The notes beneath the pieces were generated by a model that was not told the DNA's origin, made no database searches, and saw only the letters and a program-made list of their open reading frames with translations. Made by a program: the position numbers and the translations under genes. 16,470 nucleotides of DNA from DATKMP01 sp035541775. GTDB lineage: Bacteria; Bacteroidota; Ignavibacteria; UBA10030. The DNA lies in the NCBI GenBank assembly GCA_035541775.1, contig DATKMP010000103.1, forward strand, positions 1 to 16,470, written 5' to 3'. Each line of letters starts with the position of its first letter. Within the stretch, counting starts at the first letter, position 1. Of the stretch, positions 8,131 to 15,014 are shown piece by piece.

Positions 8131-8871
8131 TTATAACAACCCTTTAAGCTTATCGTACCCAGCACGGCTGATTTGTACTTTTGTACCATCTTTTAAAATA
8201 GCAACACGACTGTCTTTGGCATACAGCTCGATGCGGGCAATACGTTCGACGTTGAGGATGTACGAACGATGCACGCGTACAAATTTTTGCGGGTTAAGAA
8301 GTTTTTCTAACTCTGCCATGCGCTGCTGTTTCAAATGCGACTTTCCGTCAGTCTTGATGGAAACATAATCATCCTGCGCTTCGATGTAGTCGATTTGGTC
8401 CACGGGGATGACATGTACTTTTGAACCATCTTTGACAAGAATGCGCTCTAATGGATTTGGCTGCAGCGTTCGCTTCAACGGCTGCAAGAGCAACGGTGCG
8501 GGAGCTTCTAATTCTTTACGTGCGCGTTCCAATGCTTCGTCAAATCGTTCTTTACTGAATGGCTTTAAAAGATAATCCATGGCATGGACTTCAAATGCCC
8601 GCACAGCAAATTCATTGTATGCAGTTGCGAAAATAATTGCCGGCGGATCATCAATCAACTCCAGCACTTCAAAGCCGCTGAGCTTCGGCATTTGAATGTC
8701 GAGAATAAGGAGATCGGGGTGAAGTTCGCCCGCGGCTTTTACGGCATCGAAACCATTTTCGCATTCGGCAACAATTTCTATATCAGGATGTGCGGAACAA
8801 TATTCCCGCATCAGAAGCCGCGCCGGCTCTTCATCATCCACGAGAACTGTTCTGATCGTTTGTTTTTTCAT
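8131..8871 (-). CDS. LytTR-family response regulator
   Basis: A 246-residue two-domain transcription regulator. The receiver domain (about 6-120) has the acidic pair Asp12/Asp13, phospho-acceptor Asp58 in LLILDIQMP, Thr83 and Lys103 in LLKPF. After a linker, the LytTR DNA-binding domain (about 140-246) has VDQIDYIEAQDDYVSI, FVRVHRSYILNVERI and the ending ISRAGYDKLKGLL. The open frame extends upstream to 9174, but that extension overlaps the kinase gene and reads as nonsense. The true start at 8871 has GAGGAG 8 bases ahead (8880-8885) and an ATGA overlap with the kinase stop. LytTR proteins bind pairs of short direct repeats about two helical turns apart, and such a pair lies upstream of this operon at 11142-11171. 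The exact orthologue is uncertain, so no gene symbol is given. Confidence 0.95.
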   Translation of the reverse strand: MKKQTIRTVLVDDEEPARLLMREYCSAHPDIEIVAECENGFDAVKAAGELHPDLLILDIQMPKLSGFEVLELIDDPPAIIFATAYNEFAVRAFEVHAMDYLLKPFSKERFDEALERARKELEAPAPLLLQPLKRTLQPNPLERILVKDGSKVHVIPVDQIDYIEAQDDYVSIKTDGKSHLKQQRMAELEKLLNPQKFVRVHRSYILNVERIARIELYAKDSRVAILKDGTKVQISRAGYDKLKGLL

Positions 8872-9956
8872 TCTTCGTTCTCCTCTACTGGAATGGAAAG
8901 TGTTACACGAAAATACAAATCGGTTTTTGTAACATCCACACGTGCCGAATGATTGTACAACGTTTCTAATCGTGAACGGACATTGCGGATGCCGAGTCCC
9001 GTGCCTTTCTTCGTCTGGGTTTCCGGATCGACGGGATTTTCTACCGTGAGCAACAATTGTTCGTTTTGGCGCTGTGCGAGAATAAGAATGGTGCCACCCG
9101 TCAGAAGATTGGCGATCCCATGACGCACAGCGTTTTCCACTAAGGGCTGTAGAATAAGAGGCGGCAACAAACACGAAGCAGTGCTTGGGTCGATCTTTTT
9201 TTGTACTTGCAGTCGTTTGCCGAATCGAACTTGTTCAATGGTGAGATAATCGGAAATGAGCGAAAGCTCATCGGCAACGGTAATCGCGTCCCGCGTACCG
9301 ACATCTAAACTCTTTCGAAAAAAATCAGCGAGCAAAATCGTCATGTGCCGCGCTTGTTCCGGGTTGGCCGTCGTCAAAGCACTGATGGAATTTAGGCTGT
9401 TGAATAAAAAATGCGGATTGATCTGAGCGCGGAGTGCGCGCAATTCCGCATCCTGCGTGAGTAAATTCAATTCGTAGAAACGCTGTTTGGATTCTTGTTC
9501 CATCTGAAAAAAAATTATAATGTAATGCACGGCAGCGATCAGAAGAAACGAGAGCATGAGTACCGCAAAAAAGCCGAGGGCGTTTATGCCGGTTGTCCAC
9601 GGCGCGTACGCAGCAGCAACGGATGGGCCGACATGCAGTTCATCGATAAATGAGACCCAGATTGTTCCTACGCCAATGGTGACGACAGTTGCAATGACGG
9701 CAGCGAGGCCGAAGACCGTGAAGAGTTGTGTCGGCGTTGATTTTTGCAGTGGAAATGTTTTACAGATGTAATACGATGATAAGCATAGCAGCGCAAAAAA
9801 AAGAATATTCGGAATATCGGCGAGCAAAATTGGAAGCCAGATTCCGTTATGCTGGAGGAACAAGGGAATATCGAAGAGCATTCCGGCAATAAGCCAGACG
9901 GAAAGATAGACAACGAGAGCGCGTATGTTCGAGAGAATTGGATGCACGGTTTGCAA
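8868..9956 (-). CDS. LytS/YehU-type membrane histidine kinase
   Basis: Sensor kinase cognate to the LytTR regulator behind it. In its 362 residues, about four membrane helices (about 10-33, 42-63, 79-104, 125-150) precede a short coiled linker. The His_kinase domain (PF06580 type) follows, with phospho-acceptor His182 in QINPHFLFNSLNS, and then an ATPase domain with PLVENAVRHG (Asn275) and GTGLGI at 318-323. No separate sensor domain is seen, so sensing is probably by the membrane part or through a partner, such as the LiaF-like protein just upstream. The start is a TTG directly preceded by an in-frame TGA; a GTG at 9947 is the alternative, and neither has a good ribosome site. The gap to the LiaF-like gene is 8 bases, so coupling is likely. 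Confidence 0.94.
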   Translation of the reverse strand: MQTVHPILSNIRALVVYLSVWLIAGMLFDIPLFLQHNGIWLPILLADIPNILFFALLCLSSYYICKTFPLQKSTPTQLFTVFGLAAVIATVVTIGVGTIWVSFIDELHVGPSVAAAYAPWTTGINALGFFAVLMLSFLLIAAVHYIIIFFQMEQESKQRFYELNLLTQDAELRALRAQINPHFLFNSLNSISALTTANPEQARHMTILLADFFRKSLDVGTRDAITVADELSLISDYLTIEQVRFGKRLQVQKKIDPSTASCLLPPLILQPLVENAVRHGIANLLTGGTILILAQRQNEQLLLTVENPVDPETQTKKGTGLGIRNVRSRLETLYNHSARVDVTKTDLYFRVTLSIPVEENEE

Positions 9957-9964
9957 TCAATGGA

Positions 9965-10714
9965 TTAAATATCCCGGCGATGTCTATGATGCCAATGTTC
10001 TTCTTCTAATGCGGTGTTTTTAATTTCCATTCCACCCATCATCAAAAACCCTGTAATAGTTAACCGCTTGGTACTTTCGACCGGCGGATGCGTTTTATCA
10101 TCGACGCCGCCCATGACCGGAAGTGTGTTGACGACGATCAGCCAATCTTCAGGGACACGCAGAACAATCCCGCCCATCAGTGCAAACACATCTAACGTTG
10201 CTTCGGTTTGAATATCTGCATCATGCAAATCTATTTCGATGCCGCCCATCAGCGCAAACAAGTTTCCGCCCTGAAAATCTTTTGAAGTTACATATCTTCG
10301 CGAGCCGCCCATGATAGCGGTTGCAGTAATGAGATTGGCGGGATCACCCGGCGTGGAAGAAGGCGAACGCTGCCAGCGGCGGAATGAACTTTGCGTGATG
10401 AGCATGATGCCCGCGAACACGAGAATGAGCGGCCAAAAATCCCACACATTGAAAGAAATGAATTCGAGCCGGTCGCACACCATCGCAGTTCCGACAAAAA
10501 TAAGAACGATGCTCCAGACAGTTCCTCCCCCGGGAGTTCGGTGCTGAAACAAATGTGCAAAGCCGAACACGATGAGCAGCGCCGGCCAGAGATGAATCCA
10601 ATACTGTGCGTCGATGATATGCATGTTGTTCAGCAAAAACAATATGCCGATGAGAATAATACTGCCGCCCATGAATATGCGAAAACCGAAGGAGTGGTTA
10701 TGATGATTATGCAT
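9965..10714 (-). CDS. LiaF-like membrane protein with DUF5668 helices and a C-terminal beta-repeat domain
   Basis: A 249-residue protein. Four hydrophobic segments (about 14-30, 39-54, 65-80, 91-107) contain the repeated motif W-P-x-x-L at 43-44 and 94-95, typical of LiaI/LiaF-like N-terminal modules. A soluble LiaF_C-like part follows, with MGG turns at 135, 156, 180, 201 and 226 (for example NLFALMGGIEIDL and VFALMGGIVLRVP). In Firmicutes LiaF keeps the LiaRS envelope-stress system off; a similar brake on the adjacent LytS-type kinase is inferred. Both ends are His-rich (MHNHHNH and HWHHRHRRD). The frame could begin at a TTG (10729), but the ATG at 10714 has GAAGAGG 6 bases ahead and is preferred. 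It overlaps the preceding gene by 8 bases. Confidence 0.88.
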   Translation of the reverse strand: MHNHHNHSFGFRIFMGGSIILIGILFLLNNMHIIDAQYWIHLWPALLIVFGFAHLFQHRTPGGGTVWSIVLIFVGTAMVCDRLEFISFNVWDFWPLILVFAGIMLITQSSFRRWQRSPSSTPGDPANLITATAIMGGSRRYVTSKDFQGGNLFALMGGIEIDLHDADIQTEATLDVFALMGGIVLRVPEDWLIVVNTLPVMGGVDDKTHPPVESTKRLTITGFLMMGGMEIKNTALEEEHWHHRHRRDI

Positions 10715-11078
10715 GCGGCGCCTCTTCAAAATAACATCGGGATGACTGGCGGTATGCAGACTTCCACAGCATATTAATACCGATGCCGATGAGAAGGATC
10801 GGCCATGAGTTGCCGTAGGATAATCCCCAGAGATGTAATTCGGAAATTAAGAAAAATGCACCGAGGAACAGCATCCACACCGCTTTGCGGTATTCCCATG
10901 GAAATTGTGCGTCGCTAAGTTTTCCGATGCCGATAACTAATAAAATCACCGGCCACAAATGCCATGCAGAGCCGAGCATCCAATAATGAAAATTGCCGAG
11001 TAAGAGAATAAGCCCTGCAAGGAGAAGAAAAACTCCTGCTCCAACATGTCCCCATGAATGTCTATAATCCTGTTTCAT
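10707..11078 (-). CDS. DUF5668/LiaI-like small membrane protein
   Basis: First gene of the minus-strand operon, 123 residues. Four hydrophobic segments (about 12-29, 40-53, 67-80, 90-105) carry the W-P-x-x-L motif twice, at 42-43 and 92-93, nearly the same positions as in the LiaF-like protein downstream. It therefore looks like a stand-alone copy of that protein's membrane module without the soluble domain. The tail is short and ends FEEAPHA. AAGGA at 11087-11091 lies 8 bases before the ATG. Proteins of this kind often sit next to LiaF-like genes and envelope-stress regulators; a partner role in sensing at the membrane is inferred. Exact family naming (DUF5668 versus LiaI-LiaF TM1) needs a profile search. 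Confidence 0.85.
   Translation of the reverse strand: MKQDYRHSWGHVGAGVFLLLAGLILLLGNFHYWMLGSAWHLWPVILLVIGIGKLSDAQFPWEYRKAVWMLFLGAFFLISELHLWGLSYGNSWPILLIGIGINMLWKSAYRQSSRCYFEEAPHA
10721..10727 (-). promoter_or_regulatory. Ribosome binding site deciding the LiaF-like start
   Basis: GAAGAGG on the minus strand ends 6 bases before the ATG at 10714. The upstream TTG candidate would place this site inside the coding region, so the ATG start is favoured and the overlap with the preceding gene falls to 8 bases. Confidence 0.55.
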
Positions 11079-11107
11079 AATAGTGTTCCTTAAATATTGC
11101 TACTACA

Positions 11108-11136
11108 AACATACTGGAGAAACTGCCAATTGTTTC
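11108..11136 (-). promoter_or_regulatory. Candidate promoter of the DUF5668/LiaF/LytTR operon
   Basis: Read on the minus strand: GAAACA (11136-11131), 17 bases, TATGTT (11113-11108), with the ATG about 30 bases further on. The -35 matches the sigma70 consensus at only three of six positions, while the -10 and the spacing are acceptable. A weak -35 directly behind a direct-repeat operator is what one expects at an activator-dependent promoter. Other hexamer choices are possible in this AT-rich stretch. Confidence 0.4.
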
Positions 11137-11141
11137 GTCTC

Positions 11142-11171
11142 TTTCGGCAAGCGGTGGCATCTTTTCGGCAA
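11142..11171 (-). promoter_or_regulatory. Candidate LytTR operator: two 9-base direct repeats with 21-base period
   Basis: On the minus strand TTGCCGAAA occurs at 11171-11163 and again at 11150-11142, separated by 12 bases, so both copies face the same side of the helix. The proximal copy ends 5 bases before the proposed -35. LytTR regulators classically bind 9-base direct repeats with 12-13 base spacers just upstream of -35. The operon begins 64 bases downstream and encodes a LytTR regulator, so autoregulation is the natural reading. The repeat does not closely match the published general LytTR consensus, which varies between family members. Confidence 0.55.
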
Positions 11172-11265
11172 ACAACGACAAAAACCTTAAAAGTGAAAAT
11201 GATATTTGCTTTATTCAATAAAAGAGCCGCTGAACGTCAACGCAAGGAAGTATCGACAGTATATA

Positions 11266-11294
11266 TTGACTTCAAATTTAAATTTATGTATTAT
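11266..11294 (+). promoter_or_regulatory. Sigma70-like promoter of the large secreted protein gene
   Basis: TTGACT (11266-11271), a 17-base spacer, then TATTAT (11289-11294). Five of six -35 positions and four to five of six -10 positions match the housekeeping consensus. The predicted transcript starts near 11301, giving an AT-rich leader of about 65 bases. The spacer contains a perfect 12-base palindrome (AAATTTAAATTT, 11274-11285). The rest of the 287-base divergent intergenic region holds the minus-strand promoter and operator and nothing else that I can recognise. Confidence 0.6.
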
Positions 11295-11356
11295 ACTCGC
11301 AAATTATATAAAATAAAACACCTATTTTTCAATTCAGTTTTTTAGTGATCAGTACT

Positions 11357-11362
11357 GGAGGG
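11357..11362 (+). promoter_or_regulatory. Ribosome binding site deciding the start of the large secreted protein
   Basis: GGAGGG ends 3 bases before the ATG at 11366. A GTG at 11345 is in frame but would put this site inside the coding region and add seven residues in front of a clean signal peptide, so the ATG is preferred. Confidence 0.65.
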
Positions 11363-11365
11363 TTT

Positions 11366-14300
11366 ATGAAAAAGAGTTGTTGGTTTCTCGCATTGCTGAT
11401 TTGTGAAAGTTATTTTCTTGCTGCACAAACCACGACGTTTGAAAAGACGTACGGCGGCAGTGGAGATGAATACATCTATAATTTTAGTCGAACTGCCGAT
11501 AAAGGATATGTTCTGACAGGATCTACAACGAGTGGTACGTCTGGAGATCAGGACGTATGTCTCGTTAAAACTGATAGCTTAGGTAATATGCAATGGGCAA
11601 AACAGTTTGGCGATGCAGGAATGGATTACGGAAGTCAGGTGCTTGCGCTATCGAATGGCTATGCTATCTTCGGATTATCGCAAACAAACCCAATACTTGG
11701 AACTGCTGGAAACGATAACCTTGTCGTACGAACAGATGTAACGGGCAAAGTTCTTTGGAAAACAACATTTGGAGGTTCAGATAACGACAATCTTCATCAT
11801 GCCTTAATCACAAAAGATGGAGGGTTTATTGCACAAGGGAATACAGCGACATTCGATGCGGGTCATGACGATATTTCTTTACTAAAGATGGATAGCGTAG
11901 GGAATATCCAATGGTACAAAACTTATGGTACCATAAATAATAATGATCAAGGATGTCAGATAATAGGCGATTCTTGTGGAAATGTTATCGTTGCCGGATT
12001 GACGCATGTAGGTCCAGATGATCATGATGTCTTGGTAATGAAAATAGATTCGGCAGGTAATCTTCTATGGGCAAAGCGTTACCCGTACTCTTATAATGAA
12101 AACGCGCAGGGCATCATCAAAGCAAGGAATGGTGATTATTTAATTATTGGCGATTCAAATCCTGGTGGTTCTACGACAAGCAATGTTCTTCTTCTTCGCA
12201 TTGATCCGAATGGAAATGTGAAATGGGTAAAACTTTATAGTTCTAGTGATTTTCAAAGACCATATCTTTGGGGTAATGCCTTGGTAGAATTATCCGATGG
12301 ATCGATGGTGATGGAAGGTGTTGTGGGAACATCGTCATCGACAAATGTTTCGGGATGTTTGATTAAAACAGATAGTCTCGGAAATATGTTATGGTCAAAA
12401 ACGTATGGAGGAGCAAACACATCTTTCGGTACAGATATTTACCAGACGGAAGACCAAGGATTAATTATTGCCGGTGCAACGACTGTAAAATCGAATGGAG
12501 GATTCGATTGTCTATTATTGAAAACAAATGCAACGGGAGATTCTTATTCAACCGGTAGCATGTTGTTATCGTCTTCATCTTTAACTATGATTTCTGTTGA
12601 TGCTGGTTTTACTGTTTCCGCACATTCAATATCGGTTCAATGGGGACAGTTCCTTCATGATGCTTATACCTTTATTTCCCTTGATACAACCCAAGTAATT
12701 TCGTTCTCACCTCGCGCCAATGCAAATAATGTTCTACGGACAACACCGATAACGATTGCATTCAATAAAAATGTAAATGCATCGTTGTTCTCCGACTCAT
12801 CTGTTATCGTTTATGGTTCGATCAGCGGTGTTCATTCGAGTACATTTCAATATAATGCATCGTCGTTCACGGTCACGATTTCACCCAAAACAAATTTCAA
12901 AGCAGGTGATATTGTTCAGGTGACATTGACGGGTGCATTGCGAGATTCGCTCCATCGCTCGTATAGTTGGATGTTCACAGCAAAATCGGATTCAAGTACC
13001 GGTATATTTAAAAGTGTATCATCTGCAACAGTCGGGGATAATCCATTCATGATAATCCCGATTGATATTAATAATGATGGATACACGGATTTTGCTTCAG
13101 TAGATAATACTTCGGCAACGGTCACAATCCTGAAAAACAATAAAGATGGCACCTTCTCTCAAGTACAAACAATAAGTGTCGGTTCCTGTCCCAGCGCCAT
13201 TGCTGCAATCGATGCTGACGGTGATGGACATATGGATTTGGCTGTCGCAAGCGGATGTCAAAATTCTGTTGTCATTTTAAAAAATGATGGAACAGGATCG
13301 TTCACGAAAAGTACAACAATAACAACCGGACTTAATACACCGTGGGATATTATAGCAGCAGATGTTGATGGCGATGGAAAAGATGAATTAATCGTTGCCA
13401 ATGGCGGATCATCCAATATTGCCATTTACAGCAATTATAATAATGGAACATTTGTACTTGATACATTGTACAACGTGGGAAATTGGCCGGTGAACATCAC
13501 GGCTGCGGATATCAATAATGACGGATACATTGATCTTATCGTCGCGAACCATAGAGGTAACAGTGTATCAGTTCTTTTAAATAATGGAAAAGGTTTGTTC
13601 ACGACCGATACAACAATCAATGTTGGCACAGAACCTTGGTCGGTTGTTGCAGCAAACTTTTTCGGAAACGGATTGATGGATTTGGCTGTAGCGAATGGCG
13701 CTTCCAATACTGTATCGATTATTAAAAATCTTGGCTACGGACATTTTAATTTAAACAATACCATCACTGTCGCAGCGTTGCCGGTTCGAATTGCCGCGTC
13801 CGATATAAACGGTGACGGCAATGTCGATTTAATCGTTGGCAGTAACATGAGCAATTCGATGTCTCTTTATAAAAACGATGGTTATGGAAATTTTTCTGCC
13901 AATCCAGTGGTCACATCTCTGTCGGGTGCTCCAAGAGACATTATTCCTTTCGATATCGATAATGATGGGATTATGGATTTGGCTGCTCTTAATAATGGTG
14001 TTGATCAAGTTTTGTTTTTAAAAAACAATCAACAAAATATTATCCCGCCGGATACTTCCAACAAACCGCTCTGCATCTGGGATGTTCCCAACGATAACGG
14101 AAAGCATGTGTTTGTTCGATGGAAAACACAACAGTCACCGTACGCTTTAGGAGTTTCTTATTTTGATTTATATCGATGGGATCAAACGGCATGGACGTTT
14201 GTTCAGGGAAAAATTCCGATTGATAGCGGCACCATATATCAAGTTGTCGCTCCAACAATTTATGATTCTACGATTAGCAATGGAATGTATTGGTCGGTGT

Positions 14301-14944
14301 TTCGTGTTCTCGCGCGCAAGGCAGATTCATCATATACCATCATCGGACCCGACAGCGGTTATTCTGTCGATAATCTTCCACCTCCCGCACCACAATATGG
14401 TTATGTTACATATACTCTAGCAAATGCACGAACAATTCGTTGGTTTGCTGTTCCGAATATTTACAATGACCTCAAAGGATATAACGTTTATGCATCGACA
14501 ACGCCATCCTATATTCCATCGACATTGACAAAGATTGCATTTGTTACAGACACGCAATATGTCGATTATTATAAGCAAGGGGACGCATATTATTATAAAA
14601 TTACGGCAGTCGATTATTCTGGTAATGAAAGTCCAGCTTTGTCAATTCAAGGACCTTGTGGAGTGGTAACGGATAAACCGCTCATCTATCATCTTGAACA
14701 AAACTTCCCGAATCCGTTTAATCCATCGACAAAAATTTCCTTCTCGCTGATGAAAGAAGGATTTACCACATTATCTGTTTATAATGTGCTGGGGCAAAAG
14801 GTGGCAACACTTGTTGAGCAGGTGTTGCAAGCGGGAGATCAAAACGCCACGTTCGATGCCTCGCGACTACCATCCGGCATTTATTTTTATAAATTGCAAT
14901 CCGGCAGCTTTACGCAAATACGAAAAATGTTGTTGATGAAGTAG
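11366..14944 (+). CDS. Large exported two-propeller protein with type IX sorting domain
   Basis: 1192 residues. A signal peptide begins MKKSCWFLALLIC and probably ends near residue 20 (LAAQ). Residues about 25-395 hold seven roughly 52-residue repeats with the consensus K-x-D-S-x-G-N-x-x-W-x-K-x-Y-G-G and D-G-G-[FY]. Residues about 440-540 look like a Big_5 (SbsA-type Ig) domain with ISFSPRANA and FTVTISPKTNF. Residues about 546-890 hold seven VCBS/FG-GAP repeats with 49-50-residue period and calcium-type D-x-[DN]-x-DG loops. About 900-1100 look like two Fn3-like domains. Residues 1108-1192 are a T9SS type A sorting domain (NFPNPFNPSTKI, VYNVLGQKVATL, LPSGIYFYKL). It is probably exported through the outer membrane by type IX secretion and either anchored or released. 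No catalytic motif is seen; binding or adhesion is likely but unproven. It has its own promoter and a strong terminator. Confidence 0.93.
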   Translation: MKKSCWFLALLICESYFLAAQTTTFEKTYGGSGDEYIYNFSRTADKGYVLTGSTTSGTSGDQDVCLVKTDSLGNMQWAKQFGDAGMDYGSQVLALSNGYAIFGLSQTNPILGTAGNDNLVVRTDVTGKVLWKTTFGGSDNDNLHHALITKDGGFIAQGNTATFDAGHDDISLLKMDSVGNIQWYKTYGTINNNDQGCQIIGDSCGNVIVAGLTHVGPDDHDVLVMKIDSAGNLLWAKRYPYSYNENAQGIIKARNGDYLIIGDSNPGGSTTSNVLLLRIDPNGNVKWVKLYSSSDFQRPYLWGNALVELSDGSMVMEGVVGTSSSTNVSGCLIKTDSLGNMLWSKTYGGANTSFGTDIYQTEDQGLIIAGATTVKSNGGFDCLLLKTNATGDSYSTGSMLLSSSSLTMISVDAGFTVSAHSISVQWGQFLHDAYTFISLDTTQVISFSPRANANNVLRTTPITIAFNKNVNASLFSDSSVIVYGSISGVHSSTFQYNASSFTVTISPKTNFKAGDIVQVTLTGALRDSLHRSYSWMFTAKSDSSTGIFKSVSSATVGDNPFMIIPIDINNDGYTDFASVDNTSATVTILKNNKDGTFSQVQTISVGSCPSAIAAIDADGDGHMDLAVASGCQNSVVILKNDGTGSFTKSTTITTGLNTPWDIIAADVDGDGKDELIVANGGSSNIAIYSNYNNGTFVLDTLYNVGNWPVNITAADINNDGYIDLIVANHRGNSVSVLLNNGKGLFTTDTTINVGTEPWSVVAANFFGNGLMDLAVANGASNTVSIIKNLGYGHFNLNNTITVAALPVRIAASDINGDGNVDLIVGSNMSNSMSLYKNDGYGNFSANPVVTSLSGAPRDIIPFDIDNDGIMDLAALNNGVDQVLFLKNNQQNIIPPDTSNKPLCIWDVPNDNGKHVFVRWKTQQSPYALGVSYFDLYRWDQTAWTFVQGKIPIDSGTIYQVVAPTIYDSTISNGMYWSVFRVLARKADSSYTIIGPDSGYSVDNLPPPAPQYGYVTYTLANARTIRWFAVPNIYNDLKGYNVYASTTPSYIPSTLTKIAFVTDTQYVDYYKQGDAYYYKITAVDYSGNESPALSIQGPCGVVTDKPLIYHLEQNFPNPFNPSTKISFSLMKEGFTTLSVYNVLGQKVATLVEQVLQAGDQNATFDASRLPSGIYFYKLQSGSFTQIRKMLLMK
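11438..12544 (+). repeat. Seven-unit repeat domain (first propeller) of the secreted protein
   Basis: The Lys/Arg of the K-x-D-S-x-G-N motif falls at residues 68, 122, 174, 226, 278, 334 and 386, spacings of 54, 52, 52, 52, 56 and 52. The last unit lacks the W-x-K-x-Y-G-G strand, while the domain begins with exactly that strand (FEKTYGG). This fits a closed propeller in which the first strand completes the last blade. It is a protein repeat, not a DNA-level tandem array: the DNA copies are strongly diverged. Confidence 0.75.
13001..14035 (+). repeat. Seven VCBS/FG-GAP repeats (second propeller) of the secreted protein
   Basis: Metal-loop motifs start at residues 567, 616, 666, 715, 764, 813 and 863: DINNDGYTD, DADGDGHMD, DVDGDGKDE, DINNDGYID, NFFGNGLMD, DINGDGNVD and DIDNDGIMD. 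The 49-50 residue period and count of seven match an integrin-alpha-like seven-bladed propeller. The fifth loop has lost most calcium ligands. Confidence 0.85.
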
Positions 14945-14966
14945 AAGATTAAAAAAGTATGATAAG

Positions 14967-14996
14967 AAAAAGGCGCGAATCTCTCGCGCCTTTTTT
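14967..14996. terminator. Bidirectional intrinsic terminator
   Basis: Stem GGCGCGA (14972-14978), 5-base loop, TCGCGCC (14984-14990). The stem is extended by five A residues on the left pairing with the T run 14991-14996 on the right. The T run follows the hairpin on both strands, so it can stop the secreted-protein transcript (stop codon at 14944) and the convergent oxidoreductase transcript (stop codon at 15015). The 70-base gap contains little else. Confidence 0.92.
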
Positions 14997-15014
14997 ATTT
15001 CGGGAAGAAATTAT

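Noticed and set aside
8872..9174. 101-residue N-terminal extension of the LytTR regulator frame
   Set aside because: It lies wholly inside the kinase gene, reads as Arg/Ser/Cys-rich nonsense, and the internal ATG at 8871 has a strong ribosome site and matches family receiver starts.
10715..10729. TTG start adding five residues to the LiaF-like protein
   Set aside because: The GAAGAGG ribosome site lies within the added codons and is correctly spaced for the downstream ATG.
11097..11345. 82-codon plus-strand open frame in the divergent intergenic region
   Set aside because: It starts without a ribosome site, runs through both proposed promoters and the direct-repeat operator, and its translation has no coherent hydrophobic or domain pattern.
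13001..14035. Possible DNA-level tandem repeat or CRISPR-like array
   Set aside because: The roughly 148-base period comes from diverged protein repeats. No identical DNA repeats of CRISPR size with unique spacers are present.
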